Notes: a model not told the origin generated them from the letters alone. DNA of 64,000 nucleotides from Deinococcus sp. JMULE3 (GCF_013337115.1 NZ_SGWE01000004.1:2797501-2861500); one strand, 5' to 3'. Positions 1-8,942 are shown, numbered from the stretch's first letter. Made by a program: numbers and translations.

Positions 1-380
1 CCCTGCGCGTCCTCGAACAGGTCAGCACCGAGATCTACGAGGCCGACGAGTGGAAGCACTTCTTCCTTGAAAAGCCCGAACAGCAGGGCGTCACGCAACT
101 CGCCCCGGACGGCGTCACGCTGCGCGCCCTGTTCAAGGTGCAACCCAAGAGCCAGTACGCCATCGGCCGGGAATTCAACCGCCGCATCAAGATCGCCATG
201 GACGAGGCCGGGATCGAGATTCCCTTCCCGCAGCGCAGCCTGAACTTCGGCGGCGCGCCCATCGAGATCAAACTCACCCGCGAGGACACCACCCGCGACA
301 CCCGCGACACGCAGGACCGCGAGCACGCCCCCGTGAAACCCACCCTGACCCGCGACCCCGGCACGAACGAAACCAGCTGA
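1..380 (+). CDS. MscS-family mechanosensitive channel, C-terminal part (5' end outside window)
   Basis: The reading frame is open from base 3 to the TGA at 378-380 and has no start in the window. The visible part reads through a region ending in GIEIPFPQR, the conserved end of the MscS C-terminal alpha/beta domain, which forms the cytoplasmic vestibule of small-conductance mechanosensitive channels. After it comes a polar, Thr/Asp/Arg-rich tail of about 45 residues that is probably disordered. Membrane helices would lie upstream, outside the window. A long hairpin follows the gene. Confidence 0.75.
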   Translation, partial: LRVLEQVSTEIYEADEWKHFFLEKPEQQGVTQLAPDGVTLRALFKVQPKSQYAIGREFNRRIKIAMDEAGIEIPFPQRSLNFGGAPIEIKLTREDTTRDTRDTQDREHAPVKPTLTRDPGTNETS

Positions 381-433
381 CGGGGGAGAGGGTTGATGGG
401 TGACGGTTGATAGAGAGGAGCCACACCATCGAT

Positions 434-473
434 GCACAGAGGCCGTGGAGGTGTTTCCACGACCTCTCTGTGC
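434..473. terminator. Hairpin between convergent genes
   Basis: GCACAGAG at 434-441 pairs with CTCTGTGC at 466-473, and inside it CCGTGG pairs with CCACG. It lies between the convergent MscS-like and cysteine desulfurase genes, so it could terminate both. The T-run on the right side is short (GTTTC). Confidence 0.55.
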
Positions 474-485
474 GTTTCGATCCGT

Positions 486-1619
486 CTAGGCGCGGCTCCA
501 GTTGGCGGCCTGCGTGAGGGCCTGGGCCGCCGCGCTGACCTCGGCGGGCGTGGTGGCCGCGCCGAAACTGAAACGCAGGGACGCGCGGGCCTGCGCCTCG
601 TCCAGGCCCAGGGCGGTCAGGACGTGACTGGGCTGCATGGTGCCCGCGCTGCACGCACTCCCGGCACTCGCGGCGACGCCCAGCATGTCGAGGTTCATCA
701 GCAGCGCCTCGCCGTCCGCGCCGCCCACCGTGACGTTCACGACCTTCGGGCTGCTGTCCGGCGCGTGATTCACGCCCAGGTCCGGAATGCCCGCGACCTC
801 CCGCATGAACTGCTCGCGCAGGGCGTGCAGGTGCGCCAGGGTCGCGCCCTGCGCCGCCGCCGCGTGCGTCAGGGCCACGCCCGCCGCGTACACCCCCGCG
901 GTGTCCTGCGTGCCGGGGCGCACCCCGCCCTCCTGCCCGCCGCCCAGCGTCACCGGGGGCAGCTCGGCGCCGCGACGGACGTACAGGAAACCTACGCCGC
1001 GCGGGCCGCCCCACTTGTGCGCGCTGAACGTCGCGAAGGTCACGCCCCAGCCGGTCAGGTCCACCGGGAGCACGCCGGGCGCCTGCACGGCGTCCGTGTG
1101 GTACGGCACGCCCCGCGCCGCCGCCAGGGCCGCCAGTGCCGGGGTGTCCTGCACGGCGCCGACCTCGTTGTTCGCGTGATGGATGGACACCAGCGCCGTG
1201 TCGTCCCGCAGCGCACCCGCGAGTTCCGCCGGGTCGTACCGCCCGAACCGGTCCGGAGTCAGGAACGTCACCGCCCAGCCCTGCGCCGCCAGTGCCCGCG
1301 CGGGGGCCAGCACCGCCGAGTGCTCGGTGGGCGTGGTGATCAGGTGCCCGGGCCGCCCGTGCGCGTCCAGCCACGCGCGCGCGGTGCCCAGCAGGACGTG
1401 ATTGTCCCCCTCGGTGCCGCCGCCGTTCGCGATCAGCGTGCGCGGGTCCACCCCGAACGCCGCCGCCACCCGCGCGCGGCCCTCCTCCAGGCACTCGCGG
1501 GCCGCCTGTCCCGCCGCGTGCACGCTGGCCGGGTTGCCCGGCAGCGCCGCCGCCCGCGCGTACGCCGCGAGGGCCTCCGGGGTCATGGGGTGCGTCGCCG
1601 CGTAATCCAGGTAGATCAT
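486..1619 (-). CDS. Cysteine desulfurase, NifS/IscS class
   Basis: A 377-residue PLP enzyme that takes sulfur from cysteine for Fe-S clusters or tRNA thiolation. The N-terminus MIYLDYAATHPM is typical of the family. The PLP lysine is K202 in SAHKWGG and the catalytic cysteine is C323 in SAGSACSAG. HANNEVGA (about 148-155) is also conserved. The start at 1619 has a GAGGAC ribosome site; an upstream in-frame start at 1739 would add non-conserved residues. No scaffold (IscU/SufU) gene lies beside it, so its sulfur acceptor is unknown. Confidence 0.9.
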   Translation of the reverse strand: MIYLDYAATHPMTPEALAAYARAAALPGNPASVHAAGQAARECLEEGRARVAAAFGVDPRTLIANGGGTEGDNHVLLGTARAWLDAHGRPGHLITTPTEHSAVLAPARALAAQGWAVTFLTPDRFGRYDPAELAGALRDDTALVSIHHANNEVGAVQDTPALAALAAARGVPYHTDAVQAPGVLPVDLTGWGVTFATFSAHKWGGPRGVGFLYVRRGAELPPVTLGGGQEGGVRPGTQDTAGVYAAGVALTHAAAAQGATLAHLHALREQFMREVAGIPDLGVNHAPDSSPKVVNVTVGGADGEALLMNLDMLGVAASAGSACSAGTMQPSHVLTALGLDEAQARASLRFSFGAATTPAEVSAAAQALTQAANWSRA

Positions 1620-1746
1620 GGGTGTCCTCACAGCAGGGGGCAGAGGTCGAGCGGAACTCCCCCGGTGCCTCTGAATCGAATGGAGCGGATCGGTGAGAGG
1701 CGTGCGGGCGCTGTGGGTCAACCCAGGCGGCCACCGCACACCCCGG

Positions 1747-3369
1747 TCAGGGCGTCACGAGCGCGAAATCCTGCCCGTCGCGGCGGATGACGAACACCGC
1801 GTCCCCGGTGACGCTGGCCGTCGTGCTGATCTGCTTCCCGGCCAGCGTGGCGGCGTCCGCGTTCAGGTCCAGCGGCCGCTCGCCGCCGTCGTCCCGGACC
1901 GCGAGCGTGTACGTGCCCTCCGGCAGGTCCGTCGGGAAGGTGTAGCGCAGACTCACGCTGCGGGCCGCCGGGGCGGGCGTCTGCTCCTGCGGCACGGCCG
2001 GAATCTCGGTGCCGCCCGCCTGACCCTGCTCCTGCACGGACGGCGTGACCGGCTCGGGCACTGGCGTGGGTTCCGGTTCGGGCGGCGTGACGGGCGGCGG
2101 CAGCGGCAGGCTGCCCGCCGGGCGGCTGGGCGCGCTGTAGCGCGGCGCGGCGACCGTCAGCGTGACCGGACTGCCCGCCGTGACCTTCGCGTACGCGGCC
2201 GGCGTCTGATCCAGCACCGTGCCTTCCTTCAGGTCGCTGGGCTGCTGGGTCACCTTGGTGACGACCAGACCCGCCGTGCGGACGTACTTCAGGGCGTCCT
2301 CGTACTGGAAGCCCTTCAGGGGAGGCAGCCAGGTCTGCTTGCCCACGATGCCGGTGCTGACCATCAACTGCACCGACTGCCCCTGCTGCGCCGTGGACCC
2401 CGGCTCGGGCAGCTGCGCGACCACGCGGCCCTCGGGCGTGCCGGTCAGGGTGCCGTCCACCTTCACGATCTTCCCGACGGTCATGGCGCTGCCCTTGAGC
2501 GCGTCGCGCGCCTGATCGGGCGTCATCTCCTCCAGGCGGGGCACCTCGATCGCCGGGGGGTTGTTCACGGTCAGCGTCACGAGGCGCCCCACCGGCAGGT
2601 TGGTGCTGGCCGCCGGGTCCTGACGGATGATAGACCCGACCGCGCGCCCCGCCGCCTGCCCGGTCGCGTACTCGACCCGGAACCCCTCGCTGGTCAGTTG
2701 CCGCGCCGCGTCCTTCGCGGGCTGCCCGACGACGCTGCTCACGGCCCGCACCGGCGGGTTCAGGTAGATCTGCACCGCCTGCGCGCCCACGTACCCGGCG
2801 CCGCCCAGCAGCAGCAGGCCCGGCACGAACGTCAGCCACGCGCCCGGCTCGCGGCGGCGCTTCACGCGCGCACCCTTCAGTGGCGCCAGCGTCGCCGCGT
2901 TCCGCGCCGCGACGTCCTCGGGGCTGCGGGGCGCCAGCAGGGGCGTCAGGTACGCGACGCGCGGCTCGTGCCCTTCCACGAGGACCTGCGCGTCCTCCAG
3001 CGCGTACCCGTGTCCGGCCAGCGAGGCGGCCAGTGCGTTCACGTTCTCCACGAGGTCCTGCGGGACGCCCTTGTGCGCCAGCGCCGATTCCAGCGGCTGA
3101 CCCGTCACGGGCTGCCACACCGCGTAGAACGCGCCGGGCCGCGCGACCACGTCCGTCAGGCCCGCCGGGCTCAGGGCGCGCAGCGCCGTGCGGTACGCGT
3201 GGAAAGCCTGCCGGTCGGCGGGTGTCGCCACGTTGAACCACGCGACCTGCCGCGTGACGCCCTCTGCGGCGCGGACCTCGGACAGCGTGACCGGGCCCTG
3301 CACGGACACCTCGCGCAGCACCTCGTACTTCCCGTCGATCATCTTGACCCTGCCCACCTGACCCGTCAT
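1747..3369 (-). CDS. Membrane protein with degenerate kinase-like N-domain and three PASTA domains
   Basis: About 540 residues. The N-terminus (KYEVLREV...) resembles the start of a PknB-type Ser/Thr kinase, but the cytoplasmic region is only about 170 residues and I see no HRD or DFG motif, so it is probably a pseudokinase remnant. A transmembrane helix follows (around residues 175-195), then three PASTA repeats of about 65 residues each, a Pro-rich linker and a small C-terminal domain. PASTA domains bind peptidoglycan or lipid II. The start at 3369 is chosen because TATGCT lies 9 nt upstream; a start at 3342 is also possible. Confidence 0.7.
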   Translation of the reverse strand: MTGQVGRVKMIDGKYEVLREVSVQGPVTLSEVRAAEGVTRQVAWFNVATPADRQAFHAYRTALRALSPAGLTDVVARPGAFYAVWQPVTGQPLESALAHKGVPQDLVENVNALAASLAGHGYALEDAQVLVEGHEPRVAYLTPLLAPRSPEDVAARNAATLAPLKGARVKRRREPGAWLTFVPGLLLLGGAGYVGAQAVQIYLNPPVRAVSSVVGQPAKDAARQLTSEGFRVEYATGQAAGRAVGSIIRQDPAASTNLPVGRLVTLTVNNPPAIEVPRLEEMTPDQARDALKGSAMTVGKIVKVDGTLTGTPEGRVVAQLPEPGSTAQQGQSVQLMVSTGIVGKQTWLPPLKGFQYEDALKYVRTAGLVVTKVTQQPSDLKEGTVLDQTPAAYAKVTAGSPVTLTVAAPRYSAPSRPAGSLPLPPPVTPPEPEPTPVPEPVTPSVQEQGQAGGTEIPAVPQEQTPAPAARSVSLRYTFPTDLPEGTYTLAVRDDGGERPLDLNADAATLAGKQISTTASVTGDAVFVIRRDGQDFALVTP

Positions 3370-3427
3370 GCGCCGCCCAGCATAGCGCGCCCCCACCCCC
3401 ACGCGCCGCAGCCGCCGTCACAGGCCG

Positions 3428-3724
3428 CTACGCGCCCAGCATGCGCGCCGCCCAGTACGCCGCGAAGCCCCCCAGGATGCCCAGCGCGAGGTTCCGGGTG
3501 CGCCACAGCAGCGCGCCCCCCACGACGGCCCCGATCAGCCGCCGGGCCCACTCGGGGCTGCCCAGCACGTCCGGGACGATCAGCGCCGCGAACACGCTGA
3601 CCGGCACGAAGCGCAGGAACGCCAGCCAGAACGGCGGCAGGTTCAGCCCACCCAGACTGAGCCCCACGAATCGCGCCGCGTACGTCACGCCCCACATGAG
3701 CAGGGTGACCAGCCAGCCGCTCAC
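3428..3724 (-). CDS. azlD: AzlD-family branched-chain amino acid exporter subunit
   Basis: A 98-residue protein with about four hydrophobic helices. It begins with GTG at 3724 (SGWLVTLLMWGVTYAARF) and matches AzlD, the small partner of AzlC. The GTG overlaps the TGA of azlC by 4 bp (GTGA), so the two are translationally coupled. In known pairs the small and large subunits together export branched-chain amino acids or analogues. Confidence 0.85.
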   Translation of the reverse strand: MSGWLVTLLMWGVTYAARFVGLSLGGLNLPPFWLAFLRFVPVSVFAALIVPDVLGSPEWARRLIGAVVGGALLWRTRNLALGILGGFAAYWAARMLGA

Positions 3725-4452
3725 GCGCGGACCTCCGCCCGCCGCGTGCTGATCAGCGCGCCCAGCAGCGCCCCACCCACCCCGACCAGCAGCACGACCA
3801 GTCCGCCCGGCAGCACCCGCCCCAGCCCCCACGCGCCCAGACCCGACAGGACCGCCACCAGCACCGCCACGCGGCCCACCAGCAGCGGCACCAGCAACCC
3901 CAGGAACGCCAGCGGAAAGATCACCCCCACGCCCAGCGCGTCCGGGTCGGGCAGCGCGGCGCCCGCCAGGGCGCCCAGCAGCGTCGCCGCGTTCCACGCC
4001 GCGAACAGGCTCAGTTCCGCGCCCAGCAGGAAGCCCACGCTCAGCCCCCCAGGATCGCGCGGCCCGGCGACCAGCACCATGCCGTACGCCTCGTCCGTCA
4101 GGAACTGCGCCGCCACGGCACGCTGCCACCGACTCAGCGACAGCTGCCGCGACAGGCTCAGGCCGTACAGCACGTGCCGGGCGTTCAGCACGAACGTCGT
4201 CCCCACCAGTGCCAGCGCCGCCGCCACCCCCGGCACGCCCCCACCCACGAACTGCCCGGCCGCCGCGAACTGACTCGCCCCGGCGAACACCGTCACGCTC
4301 ATCAGGCACGTCTCCCACACGCTCAGGCCGCCCGCGCGGGCCGTCACCGCGTACGCCACCGCGAACGGCACCACGCCCGCCCACAGCGGCACCATCACCC
4401 GGAAGCCCCGCCCGAACGTCCCCCAGTCGAACCCCCGCCCCTGACCCGTCAT
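3721..4452 (-). CDS. azlC: AzlC-family branched-chain amino acid exporter
   Basis: A 243-residue multi-helix membrane protein. FRVMVPLWAGVVPFAVAYAVTARAGG near the N-terminus and GASQFAAAGQFVGGG are typical AzlC signatures. The start at 4452 is set by TAGGCT at 4460-4465, 7 nt upstream with no ribosome site, suggesting a leaderless mRNA. It is followed by overlapping azlD. Confidence 0.87.
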   Translation of the reverse strand: MTGQGRGFDWGTFGRGFRVMVPLWAGVVPFAVAYAVTARAGGLSVWETCLMSVTVFAGASQFAAAGQFVGGGVPGVAAALALVGTTFVLNARHVLYGLSLSRQLSLSRWQRAVAAQFLTDEAYGMVLVAGPRDPGGLSVGFLLGAELSLFAAWNAATLLGALAGAALPDPDALGVGVIFPLAFLGLLVPLLVGRVAVLVAVLSGLGAWGLGRVLPGGLVVLLVGVGGALLGALISTRRAEVRA

Positions 4453-4501
4453 GTCGCGCAGCCTACCGGGTCGGCGCCGGCCGATGCGCGCCCTGCACGT
4501 G

Positions 4502-5383
4502 CTACGGAATCCACTCCACCAGTGCACTCACAGGCCGGTCCGGCCTGCTCAGGCGGGCGTACAGGTCCGGAAGATCGGCGGCCGCCACCGTCACCGGGTA
4601 CAGCGCCTCCAGCACCGGACTGACGTGCCGCCACCACCAGCGGGCGTGCGCGGCGTAGTCCTCGCCGTCACTGGACGCCACGACGCTCAGTTCCTTGCGG
4701 TGGAAGTCTGGCGACAGCGTCAGCGCGCCCCAGTTGCCGTCCGAGAGCACCACGCAGCGCCCACGCGATTTCAGTGCCCCCAGCAGTGCCGAGAACCCGG
4801 CGGGGGCGGCGCTGCATTCCACGCCCACGTCGAAGGCGTCCCGCGGCGCTTCTGCTGGCGCGTACACCTCACGCGCGCCGAACTGCCGGGCGAGGGCCTG
4901 CCGGTCGGCACGCGGCTCAATCACGCTCACGTCTTGGCCCGCGCGGGTCAGGTTGAACACGCTCAGCAGCCCCAGCAGGCCCGCCCCGGCCACCAGCACC
5001 CGCTCGTGCGGTCCTGGGCGCACGCGGCGCAGGCCCTTGGCGGTCTCCTCGGCCAGGATCACGCTCAGCGCCGCCCGGTCCGGCACGTCGTCCGGCACGG
5101 GAATGACCCGCGCCGCGCCATGCACACCCCACGCCGCGTGTCCCAGCGTCGTCACGACCCGCGCGCCCACCGGCAGCGTCACGCCCGGCCCGGCCTCCGT
5201 GACCGTCCCCAGCGTCTGATACCCCAGGGCCGATGGAAACGGTCCGTCCCTCAGCATGCTCATTTCCGAGGCGACACTCAGGGCACTCAGGCGGGTCTGG
5301 ACGCGCACCTCGCCCGGCCCGACCCCGCGCTGCGCGAGCGGCTCCCAGCGCGGGGTGAGCGGTGCAGCGGCGATCAGGCGCAT
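4502..5383 (-). CDS. Medium-chain zinc-type alcohol dehydrogenase/quinone reductase family protein
   Basis: A 293-residue MDR-fold oxidoreductase. It has a GroES-like N-domain (GEVRVQTRLSALSVASEMS...GYQTLGTV) and a Rossmann motif VLVAGAGLLGLLSVF at about 130-145. The usual catalytic-zinc Cys/His set is not evident, and the chain is shorter than the usual 330-350 residues. The pattern resembles bacteriochlorophyllide or threonine dehydrogenase-like relatives, but the substrate cannot be told. It is divergent from the MerR-type gene. Confidence 0.65.
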   Translation of the reverse strand: MRLIAAAPLTPRWEPLAQRGVGPGEVRVQTRLSALSVASEMSMLRDGPFPSALGYQTLGTVTEAGPGVTLPVGARVVTTLGHAAWGVHGAARVIPVPDDVPDRAALSVILAEETAKGLRRVRPGPHERVLVAGAGLLGLLSVFNLTRAGQDVSVIEPRADRQALARQFGAREVYAPAEAPRDAFDVGVECSAAPAGFSALLGALKSRGRCVVLSDGNWGALTLSPDFHRKELSVVASSDGEDYAAHARWWWRHVSPVLEALYPVTVAAADLPDLYARLSRPDRPVSALVEWIP

Positions 5384-5453
5384 GGTTCAGTCTGCCACCC
5401 GCTTGACCCTCACGCGGCGGGAGGGCCTACGCTGCCCCTCAGGAGGTTCCACC

Positions 5454-6233
5454 CTGGAGGCGAAGCGCTGGACGGTGGGGGAGGTCGCGGCCCTGACGGG
5501 CGTCAGCGTGCGCACCCTGCACCACTACGACGAGATCGGGCTGCTGCGCCCCGCCGAGCGCAGCGAAGGCAATTACCGCCTGTACACGCCGGGTGATCTG
5601 GCGCGGCTGCGGCGGGTGCTGACGTGGCGGGCGCTGGGCGTGCCGCTCGCGGAGGTGGCGGGGGTGCTGGACGCCCCGCCGGACCTGGAACGCGAGGCGC
5701 TGCGTGCCCACGCCGGGCGGCTGCGCGCGGACCTGCGCCGCGCCGAGCACACGCTGCGCGAGGTGCAGGCCCGCCTGGACGCCCTGGAGGACGGGGCAGA
5801 GGAGACCACCATGACGAACGAGGACGTGAAGGCCGTGTTCGACGGATTCGACCCGGCGCAGTACGAGGACGAGGCCCGTGAACGCTGGGGCGACACGGAC
5901 GCCTACCGCCAGAGTGCCGCGCGCACCGCCCGGTACAGCAGGGCGGACTGGGCGCGCATCCGCGCGGAGATGGACGGCATCACCGCTGAATACGTGGAGC
6001 TGATGGACGCGGGTGTGCCTGCCACGGACGGCCGGGCGCAGGCGGTCGCGGCGCGGCACCGCGCGCACATCAGCGGGGCGTACTACGACGCCTCACCGCA
6101 GATGATGTGCGGCCTGGCGCAGATGTGGGTCACCGACGAGCGCTTCACGCGGAATATCGACCGGACGCGTCCCGGACTGGCCGCGTACCAGAGTGCCGCC
6201 GTGACCGCCTGGGCCGACGCGCAGGGCGAATAG
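5454..6233 (+). CDS. MerR-family regulator with C-terminal TipAS drug-binding domain
   Basis: Residues 1-75 form a MerR winged helix (TVGEVAALTGVSVRTLHHYDEIGLLRP), followed by a coiled coil of about 40 residues. From about residue 120 there is a TipAS domain (MTNEDVKAVFDGFDPAQYEDEARERWGDT), the thiopeptide-binding module of TipA. AGGAGG at 5441-5446 sits 7 nt before an in-frame CTG at 5454. The first standard start is GTG at 5475, only a few codons before the helix-turn-helix. I favour CTG initiation but either is possible. An internal start at 5811 may give the drug-binding domain alone. Confidence 0.85.
   Translation: MEAKRWTVGEVAALTGVSVRTLHHYDEIGLLRPAERSEGNYRLYTPGDLARLRRVLTWRALGVPLAEVAGVLDAPPDLEREALRAHAGRLRADLRRAEHTLREVQARLDALEDGAEETTMTNEDVKAVFDGFDPAQYEDEARERWGDTDAYRQSAARTARYSRADWARIRAEMDGITAEYVELMDAGVPATDGRAQAVAARHRAHISGAYYDASPQMMCGLAQMWVTDERFTRNIDRTRPGLAAYQSAAVTAWADAQGE
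5798..5813 (+). promoter_or_regulatory. Internal ribosome site and ATG producing a stand-alone TipAS-like protein
   Basis: AGAGGAG at 5798-5804 lies 6 nt before an in-frame ATG at 5811, exactly at the boundary between the coiled coil and the drug-binding domain. In Streptomyces, tipA makes TipAL and an independently translated TipAS from such an internal start. The product here would be 140 residues, ending at 6233. Confidence 0.6.
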
Positions 6234-6267
6234 CGGACAGCGGGGAAGAGGCCGCCTGCTCTGCCCA

Positions 6268-7266
6268 TCACGCCGCGCCGTGCCGGACGAAGCGGGTGGG
6301 GGTCTGCGCGGCGACCGCGGCGGCCTCGCGCGTCAGGCGCAGCCACTCGGCGCGCACCCCGTCCGGGCCGAGCACCTGCACCTGCGGCCCCCAGGACAGC
6401 AGCCACGGGAGGACGCTGCGGGGCACGCCTCCGGCGTCGTGCGGAACGAGCAGGGGCGCGTCCACGCTGCCGTCCGGGTTGATGCTCGGCTCGCCCAAGC
6501 AGGCGTGCCCGCCTTCGAGCACGCGGAATGTCGCCTCGCCCGTGAAGCGCAGGGTGACCGTCATGCTGCGCTCAGCTCTCACCGGGAGTGGCGTGCACGG
6601 CAGCGCGGGTGTCTGCGCCGGGTCGAGGAGGTCGGGGGTGAAGGTGCCATCCTCGGGCGTGACGTGCAGCATGCGGCCCAGGCGGTACGTGCGGACCTCG
6701 CCCGCGTGGTCGGGGTCGCGGCCCACGACGAGCAGGTCACCGCTGACCGGGTGCGCCTCGATCCGCAGGGGGTGCAGCCGCGCGGCACGCCGCTGTCCGG
6801 GCTGCCATTCCTGGAAGCGGATGGGGCGGCAGGCCAGCCACGCCTGCGTCACGGCGTTCAGCGCGAGGTCGGAGGCGGCGGGGCGAGCCGTGCCCGTGGT
6901 GGGCAGGGCCGCGCGGACGTGTGCGGGCAGCGGCGCGGCAAGCGCGGCGCGCAGCGGGGCGAGGCTGGCCGCCGGTTCGCTGCCGCGCGCCGCGAGGGCG
7001 TCCAGACCGCGCAGCAGCGTCAGTCGCGCCGCGCCGCCCAGGTCCGGCGTGCCGATCACGTACCCCTGGGGCGGGCCGGGCAGGACGCGCAGCTCGGGTT
7101 CCAGGCTCTGCAGTTCGCGCAGGTCGCGCGCCGTGACCGCCAGGGTCTGCCCGGTGGCCGCCGCGAGTTCCGCGACGGTGTGCGGCCGGGCGCGCAGCAG
7201 GCGGGCCAGGAGGAACAGGCGCTGGACGGGACTCTGGGCTCGCTCGGGCTGCTCGTCGGGGGTCAT
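6268..7266 (-). CDS. WYL-domain transcriptional regulator
   Basis: A 332-residue protein. A winged helix (about 10-65, SPVQRLFLLARLLRARPHTVAELAAATG) is followed by a WYL/WCX region (about 135-320). The segment AVTQAWLACRPIRFQEW...LHPLRIEAHPVSGDLLVVGRD matches the WYL pattern of a ligand- or nucleic-acid-sensing Sm-like fold. Such proteins often control stress or DNA-damage genes. The start at 7266 (MTPDEQ) is preferred over 7305, whose extension is polar and not conserved in type. The gene is convergent with the TipA-type gene. Confidence 0.8.
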   Translation of the reverse strand: MTPDEQPERAQSPVQRLFLLARLLRARPHTVAELAAATGQTLAVTARDLRELQSLEPELRVLPGPPQGYVIGTPDLGGAARLTLLRGLDALAARGSEPAASLAPLRAALAAPLPAHVRAALPTTGTARPAASDLALNAVTQAWLACRPIRFQEWQPGQRRAARLHPLRIEAHPVSGDLLVVGRDPDHAGEVRTYRLGRMLHVTPEDGTFTPDLLDPAQTPALPCTPLPVRAERSMTVTLRFTGEATFRVLEGGHACLGEPSINPDGSVDAPLLVPHDAGGVPRSVLPWLLSWGPQVQVLGPDGVRAEWLRLTREAAAVAAQTPTRFVRHGAA

Positions 7267-7334
7267 GCGTCCAGTCTGCGGAGAGGGTGTCCGCGAAACG
7301 TCCACGTTTCTGAGAATGCCGGATCAACAGGTGC

Positions 7335-8930
7335 TCAATCCGGCATTCCAGCCAGCGCCCGCTCCTCCCGCCACTCCAGCACCCACGGGTCGAAGCGGCC
7401 CTCGCAGAAGAAATCATCCCGCCCCCGCCCCGGCATGGATGGTTCCTCCCAGCGCGGCGCGTCCGACAGGCGCAGCACGCCCCCGTCCACCGTCAGCGCC
7501 CCCGGCCAGCCCAGCAGCTCGCGCAGCGCCGCCACCGCCGCACTCAGCGCCTTGCGCCGCGCGGTCGGCGTCTTCCCCGGCAGGTCCAGCGCGTCCAGCG
7601 CCCGCTCGCGCGACACCTGCCCGCCCGCCGTCACCAGCAGCGCCAGCAGGCCCGCCTCGGGCCGCGTGGAGCGCAGCGGCAACTCGTCCCCGGACATCCA
7701 CACCCGCACCGGCCCGGCCAGACTGACCCGCACCGTCCACTCCGGCGGCGCGAACGTCACCACCCCGTACTCCTCCAGCAGCGCGGGCAGGTACGCGCGC
7801 ACCCACGACCACCGCAGCGTCGCCAGCTGCGCGCGGATGCCGTCACCCGGCGGCAGCGGCTCGCCCCCCGCCTGCCGGGCGCACTCCGCACGGGCCAGCC
7901 ACGAGAGGGTCCCCGCATGCTGCGAGTAACTGTCCGCGCGGCTCAGGGCCTCCTGGGCGCGCGGCAGATCCCCCGCGTGCAGGTACGCCAGCGCCAGGTG
8001 ATTGAGGATCGCGTGCCGACCCGAGTCCAGCACCCGGTGCAGAGCGGCCGCCTCCTGCGCCATCAGAACGGCTTCGAACGTCTGCCCCATGAGGGCCAGG
8101 GCCTTCGATCCCGTGACCAGCGTTGAGGCCAGCCGATCGGGAGCAGAGATGTGTTCACGGGCTGAGCTCGCTGTCTGGATGGCGACGGGATACTGAGTCA
8201 GGTTCAGGGTCAGCAGTGCCCGCTGCAGGAACAGTTCTGAGGCGAGCAGGCCGTCCTGAGCGATTGCTTCCGCCTTTCGCAGGGCAGTCAGCGCTGCGCC
8301 CGGTTGACTGGTATCGAGAGCGATAGATACGAGTGACCGGTAAATGTAAGTGGAGGACGTCGGGTCGTGCCGCAGGTCACCCAGCGCTCGCGTCAGTTCG
8401 GTGGTCGCCTCGCCCACTTCCTGATGGTGTTGCAGGTCGAAGGCGAACTGAACGCGGGCCATCCCCCGGTAGTGGGGAAGCGCCTGAGCAATCTGCTGCT
8501 GGTACAGGTCCTTCCAGTGGGGGTGATCGAGCATGGCGGCTGCGCCCGCCAGCTGCGTGAGGGTCAGCGAACGGGTGGGGCCATCGGGTGCCTGCAGGAC
8601 GCTGAACCGCGCGATGCTCAGGGCTAGTTCGCTGCGCCGGTGTATCAGGTGAAGGTGCGCCCGGAACGGCAGAAGCTGCCCGGAGGGTCTGACATCCAGC
8701 AGGTGGTCAAGGTCCTGGTGTCGTGCGCCCCGGAAGTACAGCCAGGCCAGGGCGAGGCCGCCCAGCTCGCTGCTGATCCAGTCCTGTGGCACCTCCGGCA
8801 GGGCCGCGATGATCGGGAGAACGTCTGCCGCTCTGTGGGCGTGCTGTGCCGCCTGGATCAGGTGATACAGCGTTCCCTCTGCGTCGTCACGGAGCAGCAG
8901 TTGACGGAGCGGGATGAGGGCATCGGGCAC
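7335..8930 (-). CDS. TPR protein with C-terminal SARP-like winged helix
   Basis: A 531-residue protein. Residues 1-380 are helical repeats of TPR type. A winged-helix segment follows (about 395-490: LPLRSTRPEAGLLALLVTAGGQVSRERALDALDLPGKTPTARRKALSAAVAALRE), resembling the OmpR/SARP DNA-binding fold, then a Trp-rich tail. In classical SARP/BTAD proteins the DNA-binding part comes first, so the order here is reversed. The GTG start at 8930 has no ribosome site, but TAAGCT lies 6 nt upstream. Targets are unknown. Confidence 0.65.
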   Translation of the reverse strand: MPDALIPLRQLLLRDDAEGTLYHLIQAAQHAHRAADVLPIIAALPEVPQDWISSELGGLALAWLYFRGARHQDLDHLLDVRPSGQLLPFRAHLHLIHRRSELALSIARFSVLQAPDGPTRSLTLTQLAGAAAMLDHPHWKDLYQQQIAQALPHYRGMARVQFAFDLQHHQEVGEATTELTRALGDLRHDPTSSTYIYRSLVSIALDTSQPGAALTALRKAEAIAQDGLLASELFLQRALLTLNLTQYPVAIQTASSAREHISAPDRLASTLVTGSKALALMGQTFEAVLMAQEAAALHRVLDSGRHAILNHLALAYLHAGDLPRAQEALSRADSYSQHAGTLSWLARAECARQAGGEPLPPGDGIRAQLATLRWSWVRAYLPALLEEYGVVTFAPPEWTVRVSLAGPVRVWMSGDELPLRSTRPEAGLLALLVTAGGQVSRERALDALDLPGKTPTARRKALSAAVAALRELLGWPGALTVDGGVLRLSDAPRWEEPSMPGRGRDDFFCEGRFDPWVLEWREERALAGMPD

Positions 8931-8936
8931 AGCGAG

Positions 8937-8942
8937 AGCTTA
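8937..8942 (-). promoter_or_regulatory. -10 box TAAGCT deciding a leaderless GTG start
   Basis: TAAGCT on the minus strand ends 6 nt before the GTG at 8930. This spacing puts the transcription start at or next to the start codon. Confidence 0.5.

Noticed and set aside
5256..5453. Upstream ATG start for the TipA-type regulator at 5256
   Set aside because: It would add 66 residues that run into the divergent dehydrogenase gene and do not belong to the MerR fold; AGGAGG at 5441 marks a later start.
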